A stretch of 61,746 nt of DNA from Elusimicrobiota bacterium (GCA_016714745.1 JADKCG010000023.1:1-61746), one strand, 5' to 3'; shown: positions 8,040-18,942, counted from the stretch's first letter. Notes: a model not told the origin generated them from the sequence alone. Program-made: numbers and translations.

Positions 8040-9005
8040 ATGACAAAATTAGAGCTTGATGCGGCGGCGCGGACGCGGGGGGAAGAATTGGTGTTGGATG
8101 AACTTTTTGATCTGCGCCTCTATGAGCGGCTATGTGCGGTGTCGCGCGGGGGGCTTTCGGAAATGTTGAACCGTTTGGTGGCCGTGGAAGCCAAACATTA
8201 TGCGTTTTGGCAGGATTTCTTTTCGCTGAAACGGTCTCGGCTGGATTGGGGACGGCGATTGAAATTGGAGATCGTGACGATTGTTTGTCGGATTGTGGGA
8301 CCCTCAGCGGTTCTTCTGGTTTTAGAAGGAATTGAGGTTTATGGGATTCGGAAATATCTGACTCTGTGGGACACCTACCGCGATACGCCGTTTGGTCAAG
8401 CGTTAAAAGACACGTTGATGGATGAGTTTGAACATGAAGACGAAATCGTCTCGGGGTTCGCGGGGCGGAAAATTAATCCCGAACGCGTGCGCGGTATTTT
8501 TTTGGGGTTTAATGACGGGCTGGTGGAAATTTTGGGGGCGGTCAGCGGGTTCTTTACGGCGCTTCGGGAACCTCGGCTGGTTTTAGGCGCGAGCATCGCC
8601 GTGGCGGTGGCGGGGGCGATCTCGATGGCGGCGGGGGCGTTTGCGGCCACGAGTTCTGAGCGCGAGATCCAACGGATTCAGAAGGGGAAAGCGCTCTTCC
8701 TCGGACGTAAAAAGGAGGACGAAGATTCTTCGTCATCGGTTTCCACCGGCGTTGTGGTGGGCGTCAGCTATTTTGTCGGCGCGAGTTTGCCTGTCTTGCC
8801 GGTGATTTTTGGCGCGGGCAACGCGTTGTTGTCTGTCATCGCGGGGGTTGTGGCCGCGGTCCTTGTGTCTTCGGTGTTGGCCTTTCTTTCGGGGATGGAT
8901 GTGCGTCGGCGGATCGTGTTGAATCTGGCGGTGATTGCCCTGGCGGTGGGGGTGACCAGTTTGATCGGCGCGCTGGTTCATCAAGTGTGGGGGGTTTCCC
9001 TATGA
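8040..9005 (+). CDS. Ferritin-like/VIT1-CCC1 fusion membrane protein (MbfA-like iron exporter)
   Basis: The 321-residue protein has two parts. Residues ~10-140 are helical with Glu/His pairs (EAKHYAFWQDF, DEFEHEDEI) as in rubrerythrin/ferritin-like di-iron domains. Residues ~140-321 are a VIT1/CCC1-type transporter with several membrane segments and the LGFNDGLVEILGAVSG signature. This order is known from membrane-bound ferritin A, which exports iron or manganese and protects against peroxide. A TACTAT box lies 9 bp before ATG 8040. The stop overlaps the moxR start by ATGA, so it may be co-transcribed with the MoxR operon although the functions seem unrelated. Confidence 0.8.
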   Translation: MTKLELDAAARTRGEELVLDELFDLRLYERLCAVSRGGLSEMLNRLVAVEAKHYAFWQDFFSLKRSRLDWGRRLKLEIVTIVCRIVGPSAVLLVLEGIEVYGIRKYLTLWDTYRDTPFGQALKDTLMDEFEHEDEIVSGFAGRKINPERVRGIFLGFNDGLVEILGAVSGFFTALREPRLVLGASIAVAVAGAISMAAGAFAATSSEREIQRIQKGKALFLGRKKEDEDSSSSVSTGVVVGVSYFVGASLPVLPVIFGAGNALLSVIAGVVAAVLVSSVLAFLSGMDVRRRIVLNLAVIALAVGVTSLIGALVHQVWGVSL

Positions 9006-9982
9006 GCGATGCGAAATTAATTGATGAATTTGTTCGGTCGGCGGGCGATATTCGTCGCGAGTTGGCGAAAGCCATTGTGGGACAAGAACGGGTCATCGAA
9101 GAACTGTTGATTGGTCTTTTTGCGCGGGGGCACTGTTTATTGGTGGGGGTGCCGGGGTTGGCCAAAACCCTGTTGGTTTCGTCTTTGGCGCAAATATTGG
9201 ACCTTAAATTCCAACGCATTCAGTTCACGCCGGACCTTATGCCGTCGGATATTACGGGAACGGATGTGCTTCAGGAAGATATGGGAACGCGGCAGAGGGC
9301 TTTTCAATTCGCGCCGGGACCGATTTTTGCCAACTTAATTTTGGCGGACGAAATCAATCGCACACCGCCCAAAACTCAAGCCGCGCTTCTTCAGGCCATG
9401 CAGGAACATCAAGTGACGGTGCTGGGCCGCACCTATCCCCTGCCGGACCCGTTTTTTGTTTTGGCGACCCAAAACCCCATTGAGCAGGAAGGCACTTACC
9501 CGTTACCGGAAGCCCAGCTGGACCGGTTTCTCTTTCAGATCAACATTGATTATCCGTCCGAGCAGGAAGAACGGGACATCTTGCAACACACCACGGGGCC
9601 CCTTCAAGGGAAACTCTCCACAGTGCTTTCGGGAGAAAAGATCGCGGTGTTTCAAGATTTGGTTCGGCGGGTGCCGGTGGCGCCGAGCGTTGTGGAAAAA
9701 GCGCTTCGCCTGGTGCGTCGGACGCGACCCCATTCTTCCGATTCCGACGCCGGGACCCGCGATTCTTTGTCGTGGGGCGCCGGGCCCCGGGCGGGGCAGG
9801 CGTTATTGTTGGGGGCGAAGGTTCGCTGTTTATTGAAAGGACGGTTTACGGTGTCGTGGGAAGATGTGGCGGCGTTGGCGGGGCCGGTACTTCGGCATCG
9901 GCTGATTCTGTCGTTTCGTGGGGAAGCCGACGGGGTTCGGACGGACGATTTGGTTCGGCGGTTGATTGAAGAGGTGGGGTAA
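9002..9982 (+). CDS. MoxR-family AAA+ ATPase
   Basis: A 326-residue ATPase from ATG 9002. It has Walker A GVPGLAKT (residues ~47-54), Walker B LILADEINRTPPKTQAALLQ, sensor I around LATQNPIEQEGTYPLPEAQLD and the C-terminal AAA lid domain. MoxR proteins act as chaperones that load metals or activate VWA-domain partners. Here the partners are encoded directly downstream: DUF58, BatA-like and a further VWA-like protein, the standard MoxR-VWA neighbourhood. The frame is complete. Confidence 0.93.
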   Translation: MSDAKLIDEFVRSAGDIRRELAKAIVGQERVIEELLIGLFARGHCLLVGVPGLAKTLLVSSLAQILDLKFQRIQFTPDLMPSDITGTDVLQEDMGTRQRAFQFAPGPIFANLILADEINRTPPKTQAALLQAMQEHQVTVLGRTYPLPDPFFVLATQNPIEQEGTYPLPEAQLDRFLFQINIDYPSEQEERDILQHTTGPLQGKLSTVLSGEKIAVFQDLVRRVPVAPSVVEKALRLVRRTRPHSSDSDAGTRDSLSWGAGPRAGQALLLGAKVRCLLKGRFTVSWEDVAALAGPVLRHRLILSFRGEADGVRTDDLVRRLIEEVG

Positions 9983-10051
9983 AGATTTGAAGAAGTGTCG
10001 TTGCCCAAATTATTGGGCGTTTTTCAGAGGCCCCATGAATGGGGTAACACC

Positions 10052-10941
10052 ATGAGCCATTCTGCTGTTTTTGATCCGCGGTGGGTGGGGCGGTTGGGGG
10101 TGGTGTTTCGGCCTCGGGGGGCGGCGGGGGGGCCTTTGGCGGGGCACCATGCCAGTGTGCGGCGGGGGCGGGCGGGGGAATTTATTGACCGGCGCGCTTA
10201 TTCGCCGGGGGACGATGTGCGGCGGATTGATTGGAATGTTTATGCTCGGTCGGACCGCTGGACTGTGCGGGAAGAGCGCGAGGACACCAACCTTCGCGCA
10301 ACGCTTTTGCTGGATGTCTCTGCTTCCATGGGTTTTTCGGCGGACGGGCGGGTTCCCAAAATTCGCTATGCCGCGGGCGTTTTGGCGGCGTTGGGGTATG
10401 TTCTTCAACGGGGTCGGGACGCGTTTGGGTGGGGATTTTTCCATGAGACTCTTTTATCTTTCAGTCCGCCCCGCGCTGGGACCGATGTTTTGGCTCGTCT
10501 TTTTAACCAACTGGAAGATCCTCCCGTCGGGAAAATCGGACGGTTTGAAGAAAGTTTCCGGGTGTTCAATACTCAATCCGCGGGGCGGGGGGCGGTGGTT
10601 GTGGTCTCGGATTTTTTGGGCCCTTTAGAGGATGTTCTGGCGGGGTTGCGGATGTTGCGCGCGGCGCGGGGGGACCTTTCGGCGCTTCAAGTGTTGGACC
10701 CTGTGGAATTGGATCTCTCGTTTCGCGGGGTACGTCGATTTCAGGACATGGAAACGTCAGACAGTCTGCGCGGCGATCCCTCGTTTTGGCCGAGTCCTAT
10801 CAAAAAAAGATGGAAGACCGACAAACGGCTTTGATCCGCGGGTTGGCGGCCCTTTCGGTGGACCACCATCTCTTTCGCACGGACCGCCCGGTGGACGAGG
10901 AATTGGTCTCTTTTCTGCGGCGTCGGCAATCCCGCCGATGA
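10052..10941 (+). CDS. DUF58 (VWA-like) protein, frameshifted near its end
   Basis: ATG 10052 opens a protein with the DUF58 signature GEFIDRRAYSPGDDVRRIDW (residues ~40-60), then ARSDRWTVREEREDTN and a VWA-like MIDAS segment, LLLDVSASMGF. The frame derails near 10783 in GTTTTGG. Another frame continues VLAESYQKKMEDRQTAL and then SVDHHLFRTDRPVDEELVSF to TGA 10939-10941, exactly the DUF58 C-terminus, so this is one gene of ~296 residues. DUF58 proteins are the usual partner of MoxR ATPases and are thought to be membrane-proximal scaffolds; substrate unknown. Confidence 0.88.
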
Positions 10942-10978
10942 TCGATGATATTGTGGGACCGGTCACTGAGGGGTTGGG

Positions 10979-13001
10979 ATGATAGAGTTTTTGCGGCCTG
11001 GGGCGCTTTGGGCGATTCCGTTGGCGGGCGTGCCCGCGGTTCTTCATTTGTGGGGCCGGGTTCGCGCTCGGCCCACGCCGTTTACCGCCGTTGACCTTCT
11101 GCGGGAAGCCGCCCACACTCATTTCTCCACTGAACGTCTGCGCCGTTGGCTTCTCCTCTTGGTTCGAACCCTGTTGATCCTCGCTTTGATCCTATTTTTA
11201 GCTCGGCCCGGATTTCGCGGGGCGATGGGGGGAGGGGCTGTTCGCGGGGTCCTCCTTCTGGACGCTTCTTATTCGATGCAGGCGTCTCAGTTGGGCGAAA
11301 GCGCGTTTGACCGGGCGCGGAACATCGCCCGGGCGGTGGTTCAGAGCGGCGATCAATGGGGATTGGTGGTCTTCTCCGATCGGGTGGAAAAATCAGTGTC
11401 CCCAGAGGGAGATCCGAATCGGATTCTCTTGGCGTTGGAGGCGGCTCGGCCCACGTTTCGCGGGACTAATTTTTCGCGCGGGTTTGCCGAGGCGGCGAAA
11501 CATCTGAAAGGGGCGGGCCCCATTGTTTTTCTTTCGGATGGGGCGGCGCACGGGGTATCGACGGGAACAGTTGTTTGGGACAAGCGGTGTACGGTTGTGG
11601 CGGCGGAGATGGTTGCCCGTCGACCCAACGCGGGGATCATGGGGATTCACGGGACGCCCCCCCCTTGGGCAGAAATTTTGGGGTGGGGTGAAAATCCGGT
11701 TCGGACCTGGGCGTTGTGGCAGGGGGGCCGTTGGACCGCCCGGGGCAACGTGCGCTGGGAGACGACGGGGCGGGGCCGTGCGATTGTTCCGTTAGGCAAA
11801 GGGGTTTCGGAATTGGCGCTCCGTTCGGACAGTTTACCGCCCGACGACCGCTGGTTTTTTGTGAGCGGGACGCGCACCCCTTTCTCTGTTTGTTTGGTGA
11901 ACGGCGCGCCCAGTCTTTCGCCGGTGGGGGACGAAACTTATTTTATTCGGCCCGTTTTGGACAGTCTTTCCTCGGCGGGGATGACGGTTGTGGGCGCCTC
12001 TCCCGCTCATCTGGCCTCGTTCAGTTTTTCGGATCAGAGCGTTGTTGTATTGCTGAATCCCCCGCCGCTTTCGTCCGCGGCGGGGGAACGGTTGACGGCA
12101 TTTGTGGAATCCGGCGGCGGTCTTTGGGTGACCGCGGGAGATCGCGGAGGGGCCTCGAGTTTGAAAGATCTTTTGCCATTGGTGTCTCTGTCCCCCGGCG
12201 ATGGCGCGGAAGGGTTGGAATGGTGTGGCGGAGACATTCTTTCGGGACTCGAAGGCCTGTTATGGAACCGGGTGCAGGCGGACCGGTTTATCTCTGGGGA
12301 CTTGCGGCCGGGGGCTCAGGTCGTGGTTCGGGCGGTTCGAACGAAAAGGCCGCTTCTGTCGGTTCATTCCCGCGGCCGAGGGCGGGTGGCGTTTTGGGGA
12401 TCCACCCTCGATCGCGACTGGACCAACTTGCCGGCGAAACCGGCGTTCCCTGTTTTGGTGGGCGACCTCTTGCCTTGGCTTTCGGGGCCGCCCCGGGGCG
12501 AGGGCGAGGGAGAGGGACCGCTTTTTGTCGGCGACGCGATCTTCCTCCCGGGCGAAGAGGGTCGCCCCCTTTCGGTTCATCGGCCCGATGGTCAAATCGC
12601 GGATGGAATGGGCGCGCGGTCGGTGGGTGTATGAGACCACCGATGTGCCAGGATTTTACGAGGTGCAGGGCGCTCGATCGGAACCAGTGGCCGTTAATGT
12701 GCGGGCGGAAAAAGAGGGGGATTTGGCTCGGATGACGCCGGAGATGTTTCACTCGTGGTTGGGAGAGGCGACGGTGCGGTGGATCCCGTCCGAGAAGGCC
12801 CGGGCGGAGGAGATCTTAAAGGCGTTGCGGGGGCGGGATTTAACGTCGGCTGTGGCGGCGGCGGTTTTGGTGTTAGTTTTATTGGAAACGGTTCTGTTGG
12901 GGTCTTGGAGGAGATCGCGCCGAACCTCCCCTCCTCCGCCCTTGAGGGGCGAGGGGGAGAAGGGGAGCATCAAAATAAAAATCGGACGATTTTTTAGGCG
13001 G
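10979..13001 (+). CDS. BatA-like aerotolerance/VWA membrane protein (frameshifted; reading frame runs on into DUF4159)
   Basis: From ATG 10979 the protein shows the BatA N-terminus (FLRPGALWAIPLAGVPAVLH, a first membrane helix, then LLLLVRTLLILALILFLARP), a VWA domain with the MIDAS DASYSMQ (residues ~95-101) and a Rossmann-like C-terminal half. The frame breaks near 12595 (toward a false stop at 12632); the shifted frame continues RWVYETTDVPGFYEVQG and reaches a last membrane helix LTSAVAAAVLVLVLLETVLL, where BatA-like proteins normally end (~12910). No stop codon follows: the frame passes through a GC-rich palindromic stretch (CGCCCTTGAGGGGCG, 12937-12960) into the DUF4159 region. The end given here is therefore a domain boundary, not a stop. 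Likely role: inner-membrane partner of MoxR and DUF58. Confidence 0.82.
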
Positions 13002-13733
13002 TTGGGTCTGTTGGGTGGGTTTTTTGGGGGGTTCCTCTTATTTCCGTCATTCTTGCCTGCGGCGACGGGGGATCGGTTTGTGTTTGGGCAGGTGGAACGG
13101 GAGGGACGATGGGATCCGTATCCGGAGGTGTGGGGGTGGGGGGCGGTTTTCTTGCGGCAAACGACGCGTTTGGATCCGGTGTCGGAGCGGCGTGTGTTGC
13201 GGTTGTCGGACGATGGTATTTTTGAATCGCCTTTTCTTTTGGCGACGGGGCGGGGAGACTTGGGGTTTTCTGACGAGGATATTGTTCGGCTTCGGGATTA
13301 TTTGTCGGCGGGGGGATTTTTGGTTTTGGATGACACGGAGGCGTCCGCCTCCTCTCCCTTTTCACGCTCGGCACGGGACTTGGCGGGCCGGATTATCCCC
13401 AACGCTCGTTGGCGGCCCATTCCCTTAGACCATGCGTTGTTTCGATCGTTCTTTCTTCTTCGTTCGGCGGCGGGCCGCAAGCGTGTGGACCAAAACCTGC
13501 AGGGTCTTTGGATGGCTGACCGTTTGGTGGCGGTATGGAGTGCCAACGATCTTTTAGGCGCGCTGGCGCGGGACCGGTTGGGCCAGCCCCTTTACCCGTG
13601 CGAACCCGGTGGGGAAGGGCAACGGGAAATGAGCGTTCGGCTGTTTGTGAACATCGTGATGTTCAGCGTGACGGGGACGTACAAAACCGACGCGGTTCAC
13701 CAACCGTTTATCGAGAGGAAACTGGGGCGATGA
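13002..13733 (+). CDS. DUF4159 domain protein, in frame with the preceding BatA-like gene
   Basis: A signal-peptide-like hydrophobic stretch (LGLLGGFFGGFLLFPSFLPA) precedes a DUF4159 domain: FVFGQVEREGRWDPYPEVW, then RLRDYLSAGGFLVLDD and the conserved end RQMSVRLFVNIVMFSVTGTY-like segment. TTG 13002 in the same frame could start it independently, but the upstream open frame means a fusion cannot be excluded. DUF4159 proteins accompany BatA, DUF58 and MoxR in many bacteria; the glutamine-amidotransferase-like fold has no known catalytic role. The stop TGA 13731-13733 overlaps the next ATG. Confidence 0.75.
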   Translation: MGLLGGFFGGFLLFPSFLPAATGDRFVFGQVEREGRWDPYPEVWGWGAVFLRQTTRLDPVSERRVLRLSDDGIFESPFLLATGRGDLGFSDEDIVRLRDYLSAGGFLVLDDTEASASSPFSRSARDLAGRIIPNARWRPIPLDHALFRSFFLLRSAAGRKRVDQNLQGLWMADRLVAVWSANDLLGALARDRLGQPLYPCEPGGEGQREMSVRLFVNIVMFSVTGTYKTDAVHQPFIERKLGR

Positions 13734-15745
13734 AATATCTCTCTGGGGTCGGCCTGTGGCGGGGGGTGTCGATTGTTTTTGTTGTGTTGGCGGTTTTGGC
13801 TCCGAAGATTCGCTGGCCGCATTCTACGGTTGACGACAGTGTCGCTGTGGTTTTTGATACATCAGCAAGCATGGGGGAAAAGGAGGGTCCCCTGGGAGAG
13901 ACCCGATTTGTTCTCGCTCGGACGGTCTGGGAGGATGTCCGTCGTTCGAACCCGCGGGTTTCTGTCCGTCCCTATGTTTTGGGGGCAGATCTTCAGGCGG
14001 TGGAAGAGTCCTCATTAATAACGTTAACCCCCTCAGAGAACGCGTGTGCTTTGAACGCTCTGAACGGAGTGATGTCGTCTTCTTCCACGCGGGCGATCCT
14101 TTTGTTTTCGGATGGGCGGTCCAGTGACGTGGAGGTGGCCGCGGTGGGATTGCCGGTGTTTGCCGTGGGCGTGGGGGCGTTGGGCGACGTGCCGGATGTT
14201 TCGGTGGATTCGGTTGAAGCCCCGCCGTTAACGTACGCGGGGAGTCCCGTGGAGGTCTCGGCCCATTTGTCGGTGGCGGGCACCGGGCCGGGTCGTGTGC
14301 GTGTGGCCCTTTTTGAAAAGGGGAAACGCCGGGCGGAAACGACGGTCGAGTTTTCTTCGGGAAAAGCGACGGCGTCTTTGACGTTCACCCCTTCTTCTGC
14401 TGGTCTGGCGCGGTGCGAGGTGCGGGCAGAGCCTGTTTCGGGAGAAACACGGACCGCCAATAACGGGCGAAAATTTTCGTTGGAGGTGATGCGCGGTCGG
14501 GTTCGAACACTCTATATCGCGGGTCGTCCGGGGCCCCATTACCATTTCCTTCGCGCTCAATTGAAAAACGATCCGGCGGTGGAATTGGTTTCTTTTGTGG
14601 TTCTTCGGGACCCGGAAGACGTATTGGCCACGGCGGACAGCGAACTGTCTCTGATTCCTTTTCCCACGTCGTTAGAGCTGGCGGCTCAACTTCCCACCTT
14701 TGATGTGGTGGCGCTGGAAGAAATTTCAACAATTCGGTTTGGGTTGGGGGTTGTGTTCTTTTCCGCGTTGGAGAAGTGGGTGCAGTCGGGCGGAGGATTT
14801 TTGTCTATTCAAGAACCCGACGTTCGGTTCGAGGATGATAAAACCGCGCTTTTTCGTCTCTCTCCTTGGGCCGGAGGGGCACCGGCCTGGGGCCCCGAAC
14901 GGTTTCGTTTGAAATGGGTAGAGCTCAACCATCCGCTTATATCGTTAACGGAAGGCGAGGGTGTGGCGGACCGGGGCGCCCCGCTCGCGACGCTGGAAGG
15001 GTCCGGCCGGTTTTTCCCGGGCGTAAAGGCAGGGGCGCGCGTGTTGGCTGTGGATCCCGTGGGGGGGAGCCCTGTTTTGGCGGAGCGTCCGTTTGGGCGG
15101 GGGCGGGTGTTGGGGTTGGCCAACACGACCAGTTGGCGGTGGGCCCTGGACGGCGGCCGTCGCGGTGAAGGACCCGCCGACTATCAGAGGTTTTGGGAAA
15201 ACGCTGTTCGTTGGTTGGCGGGATCGTCGGGTGCGGGATCGCTTCGTTTGGTTCGGCCGGGGGGGGCGCTGGTTCCCCATGAAATGGCGACGGTTCGGCT
15301 CCGTGCGGCGCGAGCGTTGGCGCGGCCGCCCCGGATGTGGGCCGTTTCCCCCAACGGAAAACGCGCGCTTTTGTCGGTGCAGGCGACGGATAGGACTGGG
15401 GAATACGCGGCCGCGTTTACGCCCGACGCGGCGGGGTTCTATGAGATTCGCGCGCAGGCGGGCGAATCTGAGCGGGACAGTGTTTGGGTAGAGGTCTCCT
15501 CTCCCTGGGATGAAACCATCGATACCCGACCGGATTTTGAGCGGTTGAAGGTTTTGGCGCAAAAGTCCGGCGGGCGGTTTGTGGAGGCGGGACACCTTGA
15601 CGCAAACGCCCTTCGCCGATGGATGGTCGCTCAGAGGGGAAAGACGCGATCCGGCGGAACAGGGACTGAAATTTTCTTTGTGTCATTGGCGTTGTGCGCG
15701 TTGGCGGGAGAATGGGTGTTTCGACGGGGACGGGGGGTGGCGTGA
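13730..15745 (+). CDS. Membrane VWA/glutamine-amidotransferase-like protein of the MoxR operon
   Basis: I choose ATG 13730 (ATGA overlap with the DUF4159 gene), giving 671 residues. A membrane helix (GVSIVFVVLAVLAPKI) is followed by a VWA-like fold with the MIDAS-type VVFDTSASMGE at residues ~39-49, an Ig-like segment, and a class-I glutamine-amidotransferase-like domain (FDVVALEEIST, WVQSGGGFLSIQEPD, GRVLGLANTTSWRW) that lacks an evident catalytic Cys. A C-terminal helix (EIFFVSLALCALAGEWVF) follows. This is the second large BatA/VWA-type component of the operon and probably sits with it in the inner membrane, domains outward. Frame intact. Confidence 0.82.
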   Translation: MKYLSGVGLWRGVSIVFVVLAVLAPKIRWPHSTVDDSVAVVFDTSASMGEKEGPLGETRFVLARTVWEDVRRSNPRVSVRPYVLGADLQAVEESSLITLTPSENACALNALNGVMSSSSTRAILLFSDGRSSDVEVAAVGLPVFAVGVGALGDVPDVSVDSVEAPPLTYAGSPVEVSAHLSVAGTGPGRVRVALFEKGKRRAETTVEFSSGKATASLTFTPSSAGLARCEVRAEPVSGETRTANNGRKFSLEVMRGRVRTLYIAGRPGPHYHFLRAQLKNDPAVELVSFVVLRDPEDVLATADSELSLIPFPTSLELAAQLPTFDVVALEEISTIRFGLGVVFFSALEKWVQSGGGFLSIQEPDVRFEDDKTALFRLSPWAGGAPAWGPERFRLKWVELNHPLISLTEGEGVADRGAPLATLEGSGRFFPGVKAGARVLAVDPVGGSPVLAERPFGRGRVLGLANTTSWRWALDGGRRGEGPADYQRFWENAVRWLAGSSGAGSLRLVRPGGALVPHEMATVRLRAARALARPPRMWAVSPNGKRALLSVQATDRTGEYAAAFTPDAAGFYEIRAQAGESERDSVWVEVSSPWDETIDTRPDFERLKVLAQKSGGRFVEAGHLDANALRRWMVAQRGKTRSGGTGTEIFFVSLALCALAGEWVFRRGRGVA

Positions 15746-18704
15746 GCGCCCAACGGTTTTTGAGGCGGTTGCAGGTCGCTCGCCGGGTGGCTGGGACGTT
15801 TGGTCTTTTGCGGGTTCTCGTCGCTCTCGTGGGGGCGGCGGGCGTCGCGGGGATCCTCCTCATCCTTTTAGCGGTTTCAGGTTTTGCGGGGATCGTTCTT
15901 CTGCGAGGAATGTGGGCGTTGTTCTGGGGGGGGATTTTGTTTTTGTTTTTCGTAGGACTGTGGGTTCTTCGGGACATGATGTCGTTGGGGGCTGTGGCCG
16001 AAAAACTTCGGACTCTCCCGCGGGACCAGGTTTTGACTGCCGCGGAGCTTGCTTCTGAAAACCGGTCGGACGAATTTCGGGTTCGGGCCATCGACCAAGC
16101 GGAGGGGGCGTTCCCCGCTGATTGGATTATACGGCTGGGCGCCGGAGGATGGCGGCCTCTTTTGGTGTTCGTCTCGACGAGCTTATTTTTGTTCGGCGCG
16201 GCCGTTTTGAAAACACCCGGAGCTGTTCTTGGTCAGGCTCTTTGGCCGTTCCGACCCGAAGAGACCGGGATACGATCGGTGTCTCCCGGGGACGCCGTTT
16301 TCCCTCGCGGCGACGATGTGACGGTGACGGTGCGCGTCTCCACAGGAAATGTCGTCCCGCCGGTTTTGGAAGTGCGCAGTGCGGGGGGCCGCTGGGAGAC
16401 CCGAACCCTGTGGGCCATTTCGACGGGCGCTTACACGGGGTGCTCCGATCGTTAACCGAGACCGTGGATTATCGCGTGGCCTATCAAAATCATCGGAGCG
16501 CGCGGTTTCGGTTGACTCCTTTTGATCCCTCCAAACTCCTTCATCTCCGCGCAGTGGTTGAACCACCGGAATACGCTCAGCGGAAACCGGACGTTTTTGA
16601 GGACGTTCTCTCCCTGCGGGTATTGGCCGGGTCCCGGGTGCGGTGGTCACTGGAGATCGATCCCGCCGACAGTCTTTTGCGGTTGGGAGGGGAAGGGCCT
16701 GCTTTGGTTATGGAGAAAAAGGGCGGGGAATGGAATTGGATGGAAGCGGTGGATACAAACAAGGAACGGCCTTTGTGGGCTCGCCGTTCGAACGGGTCAG
16801 GCGAGGTCTTGCTGGCGCGTTTGGTCATGGAGGCGGTTTTGGACGCGCCGCCCCAGGTGACTCTTTTAGGTCCCAGCGAGGATTTGCAGGCGGATGTGAA
16901 AGATCAAATTCCGGTGGTGGCTGAATTGCGGGACGATGTGGGGCTTTCGGACGCGGGGGTTTCTTTTCGGGTGAACGGAGGAACGTGGGTGCGGCAGGGG
17001 TGGAAACGGTTTTCGGCGGGGGTGGTGGACGATGTGATGGAAAAAGAGTTCGATTTGGACGGGAGGCGGCTTAACACAGGCGATCGGGTGGAATTTTTTG
17101 TGTATGCGCGGGATGGGCGTCGATCGGCTGGGGAAGGTCAGAGCGAGGTGCGCCGTATCGATGTGGTTGATATGTCGGCGGCGCACGAAAAAGTGATCGA
17201 AGAAACAGAAGCGTTTCAAAAGGCGTTAGCGGACCGGTTGGCGGAACAACGGGAACTGAGGGAAACCGTTGCGGTCTCAACTCCGAATTGGGCGGGGCTC
17301 TTGACGGGGCAACGTCAAGTGGCGCGGCGGTTGACCGTTGATGAGGAAAGGTTAAAGGGCTTGCTGGACCAGATGGTCTTGGACCCTCTGACGCTTCCGG
17401 AGACGATCCTGACGTATCAAGGTCTTGCTGAACATCTTGAAGAGCTCGGCGCCTTTACCATGCCCGAGGCGGACCGTTCGTTATCGAACCAGGATCAGCC
17501 CGGGGCGGAGCGTACCATGGACCAGGCGATAGCGGAATTGGAAAAGATGAGCCAACTTCTCGCCCAATCGGCGCGAGCACAGAATGCGCGTCAACTGCTT
17601 CGGGATCAGGGGGAGCTGTCGAATATGGCGGAGAATATGGCCCGTTCCCTCGGCGGAAAATCCACCCTGACCCCAGAGGAAGCCCGGCAAATGCAGGAAA
17701 CCGCGCGGGCGATGCAAGAGGCCATGGACCGAATTCGCGAACGCGTGGAGAAGATGCAGAAACAATGGGACAAAGAGTATTTGAAAAATGCCCAGGTGGA
17801 AATGTTGCGGTTTGATCGTGTGTCACGGGCGTTCGCCCGTCTCTCGGAAGCGCTGGAGGGCAACGACGCGGCCGGGGCCCTGGCCGCGGCGAAAGAGGCG
17901 TTGGAACAGCTTAAAGAAATTGAGCGGCAGTTGAGCCGTGCCGACCAAAGCGCCTCGGGTGAAGGGCATGGTTCCGCGGAAGAAGAGGCCATGACTGAAG
18001 AACAGGCGCAATTGCAAAAACTGATTCAACGGCAAGAGTCTCTTTTGGATCGGACCTTAGACGTGCAGGAGCGGCGTGTCGCGCGTCGTCTGGCCGGGCA
18101 AACGAAGGCGTTGGAGGAGGTTCAACGTCTCTTGGGCCGGTGGTCAGACCCATCTTTTCTGGTCAATGGAAGCACTGCGGTCCCGGAGGGGGGGGATTTG
18201 ACGGAGGGGGAGCGGGGGCTTCTTTCCGGAGAGGCGGAGGAGCAGGGGACGCTCGCTGTGGAGACTTTCTCCCTCGCCACGGTTGTGGCCGAGACCGCTC
18301 AGCGGACAGCGTTTCTTTCCCCGAAAATATCCCGTCGATTATCGTCTGCTTCTGTGGAAATGGAGGGGGCGTCTCAGGCTCTTCGGACTTTCTTGATCCT
18401 TCCGGCCCAGGGAAAACAGGAGAAAGCGCTCGAACTTTTGCGTGACGCCCATGAAAACCTTTCCAACGCATTGAAAAACATGCAATCCCTTTCCCAGGGG
18501 AGCGGTGCTGGAGGGAAGCACCTGCGCCGAGTGGGGGGGAGCGGCGGAGCGCGGGGGACGACCGGCGACGTCAATCTCCCCCGTGCCGACGATTTTCGCC
18601 CGCCCATGGAATTTCGCCAAGAAATATTGGATTCCATGAAAGAGTCATACCCAAAAGATCAGGAAGCCCCGGTTCAAGACTATTACCGCCACTGGACAAA
18701 ATAA
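15742..18704 (+). CDS. DUF4175-like membrane protein with long coiled coil (frameshifted)
   Basis: Starts at GTG 15742 (GTGA overlap). Two or three N-terminal membrane segments (GLLRVLVALVGAAGVAGILL, LFWGGILFLFFVGLWVL) and a third near residue 150 are followed by Ig-like sequence. The frame breaks near 16410: the first part ends falsely at 16453, and the other frame resumes with VDYRVAYQNHRSARF and LHLRAVVEPPEYAQRKP, a typical DUF4175 beta-rich segment. The C-terminal ~450 residues are highly charged helices (EEARQMQETARAMQEAMDRI, QRQESLLDRTLDVQERR) predicted to form coiled coils. About 986 residues in all. It is the last gene of the MoxR operon; DUF4175 proteins are recurrent MoxR neighbours of unknown function. 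Confidence 0.8.
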
Positions 18705-18711
18705 TTCCCAG

Positions 18712-18920
18712 TTAACCGGGATTCCCCGGTTGGCACAGGGATACCGTCGACAGGGTCCGGAACAGAATTTTCCTACCCTCCCGGACGGAAATGCTCAGTC
18801 AACTGGAATTTTCAGGTTAACCGGGATTCCCCGGTTGGCACAGGGCTCCCGTCGACAGGGTCCGGAACATATTTTTTAGCCCTCCCAGGCGGAAATGATT
18901 GGTCATCTGAAATTTTCAGG
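18712..18920 (+). repeat. Two tandem copies of the ~105-bp interspersed repeat
   Basis: Units 18712-18816 and 18817-18920 each begin TTAACCGGGATTCCCCGGTT, a hairpin-forming palindrome, and end TTTTCAGG. They fill the gap between the MoxR operon and the TPR gene. The second unit is more diverged (GGAACATATTTTTTAG for the usual GGAACAGAATTTTCC). Confidence 0.9.
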
Positions 18921-18942
18921 TTAATGATTCGCTGGCGAGGGG

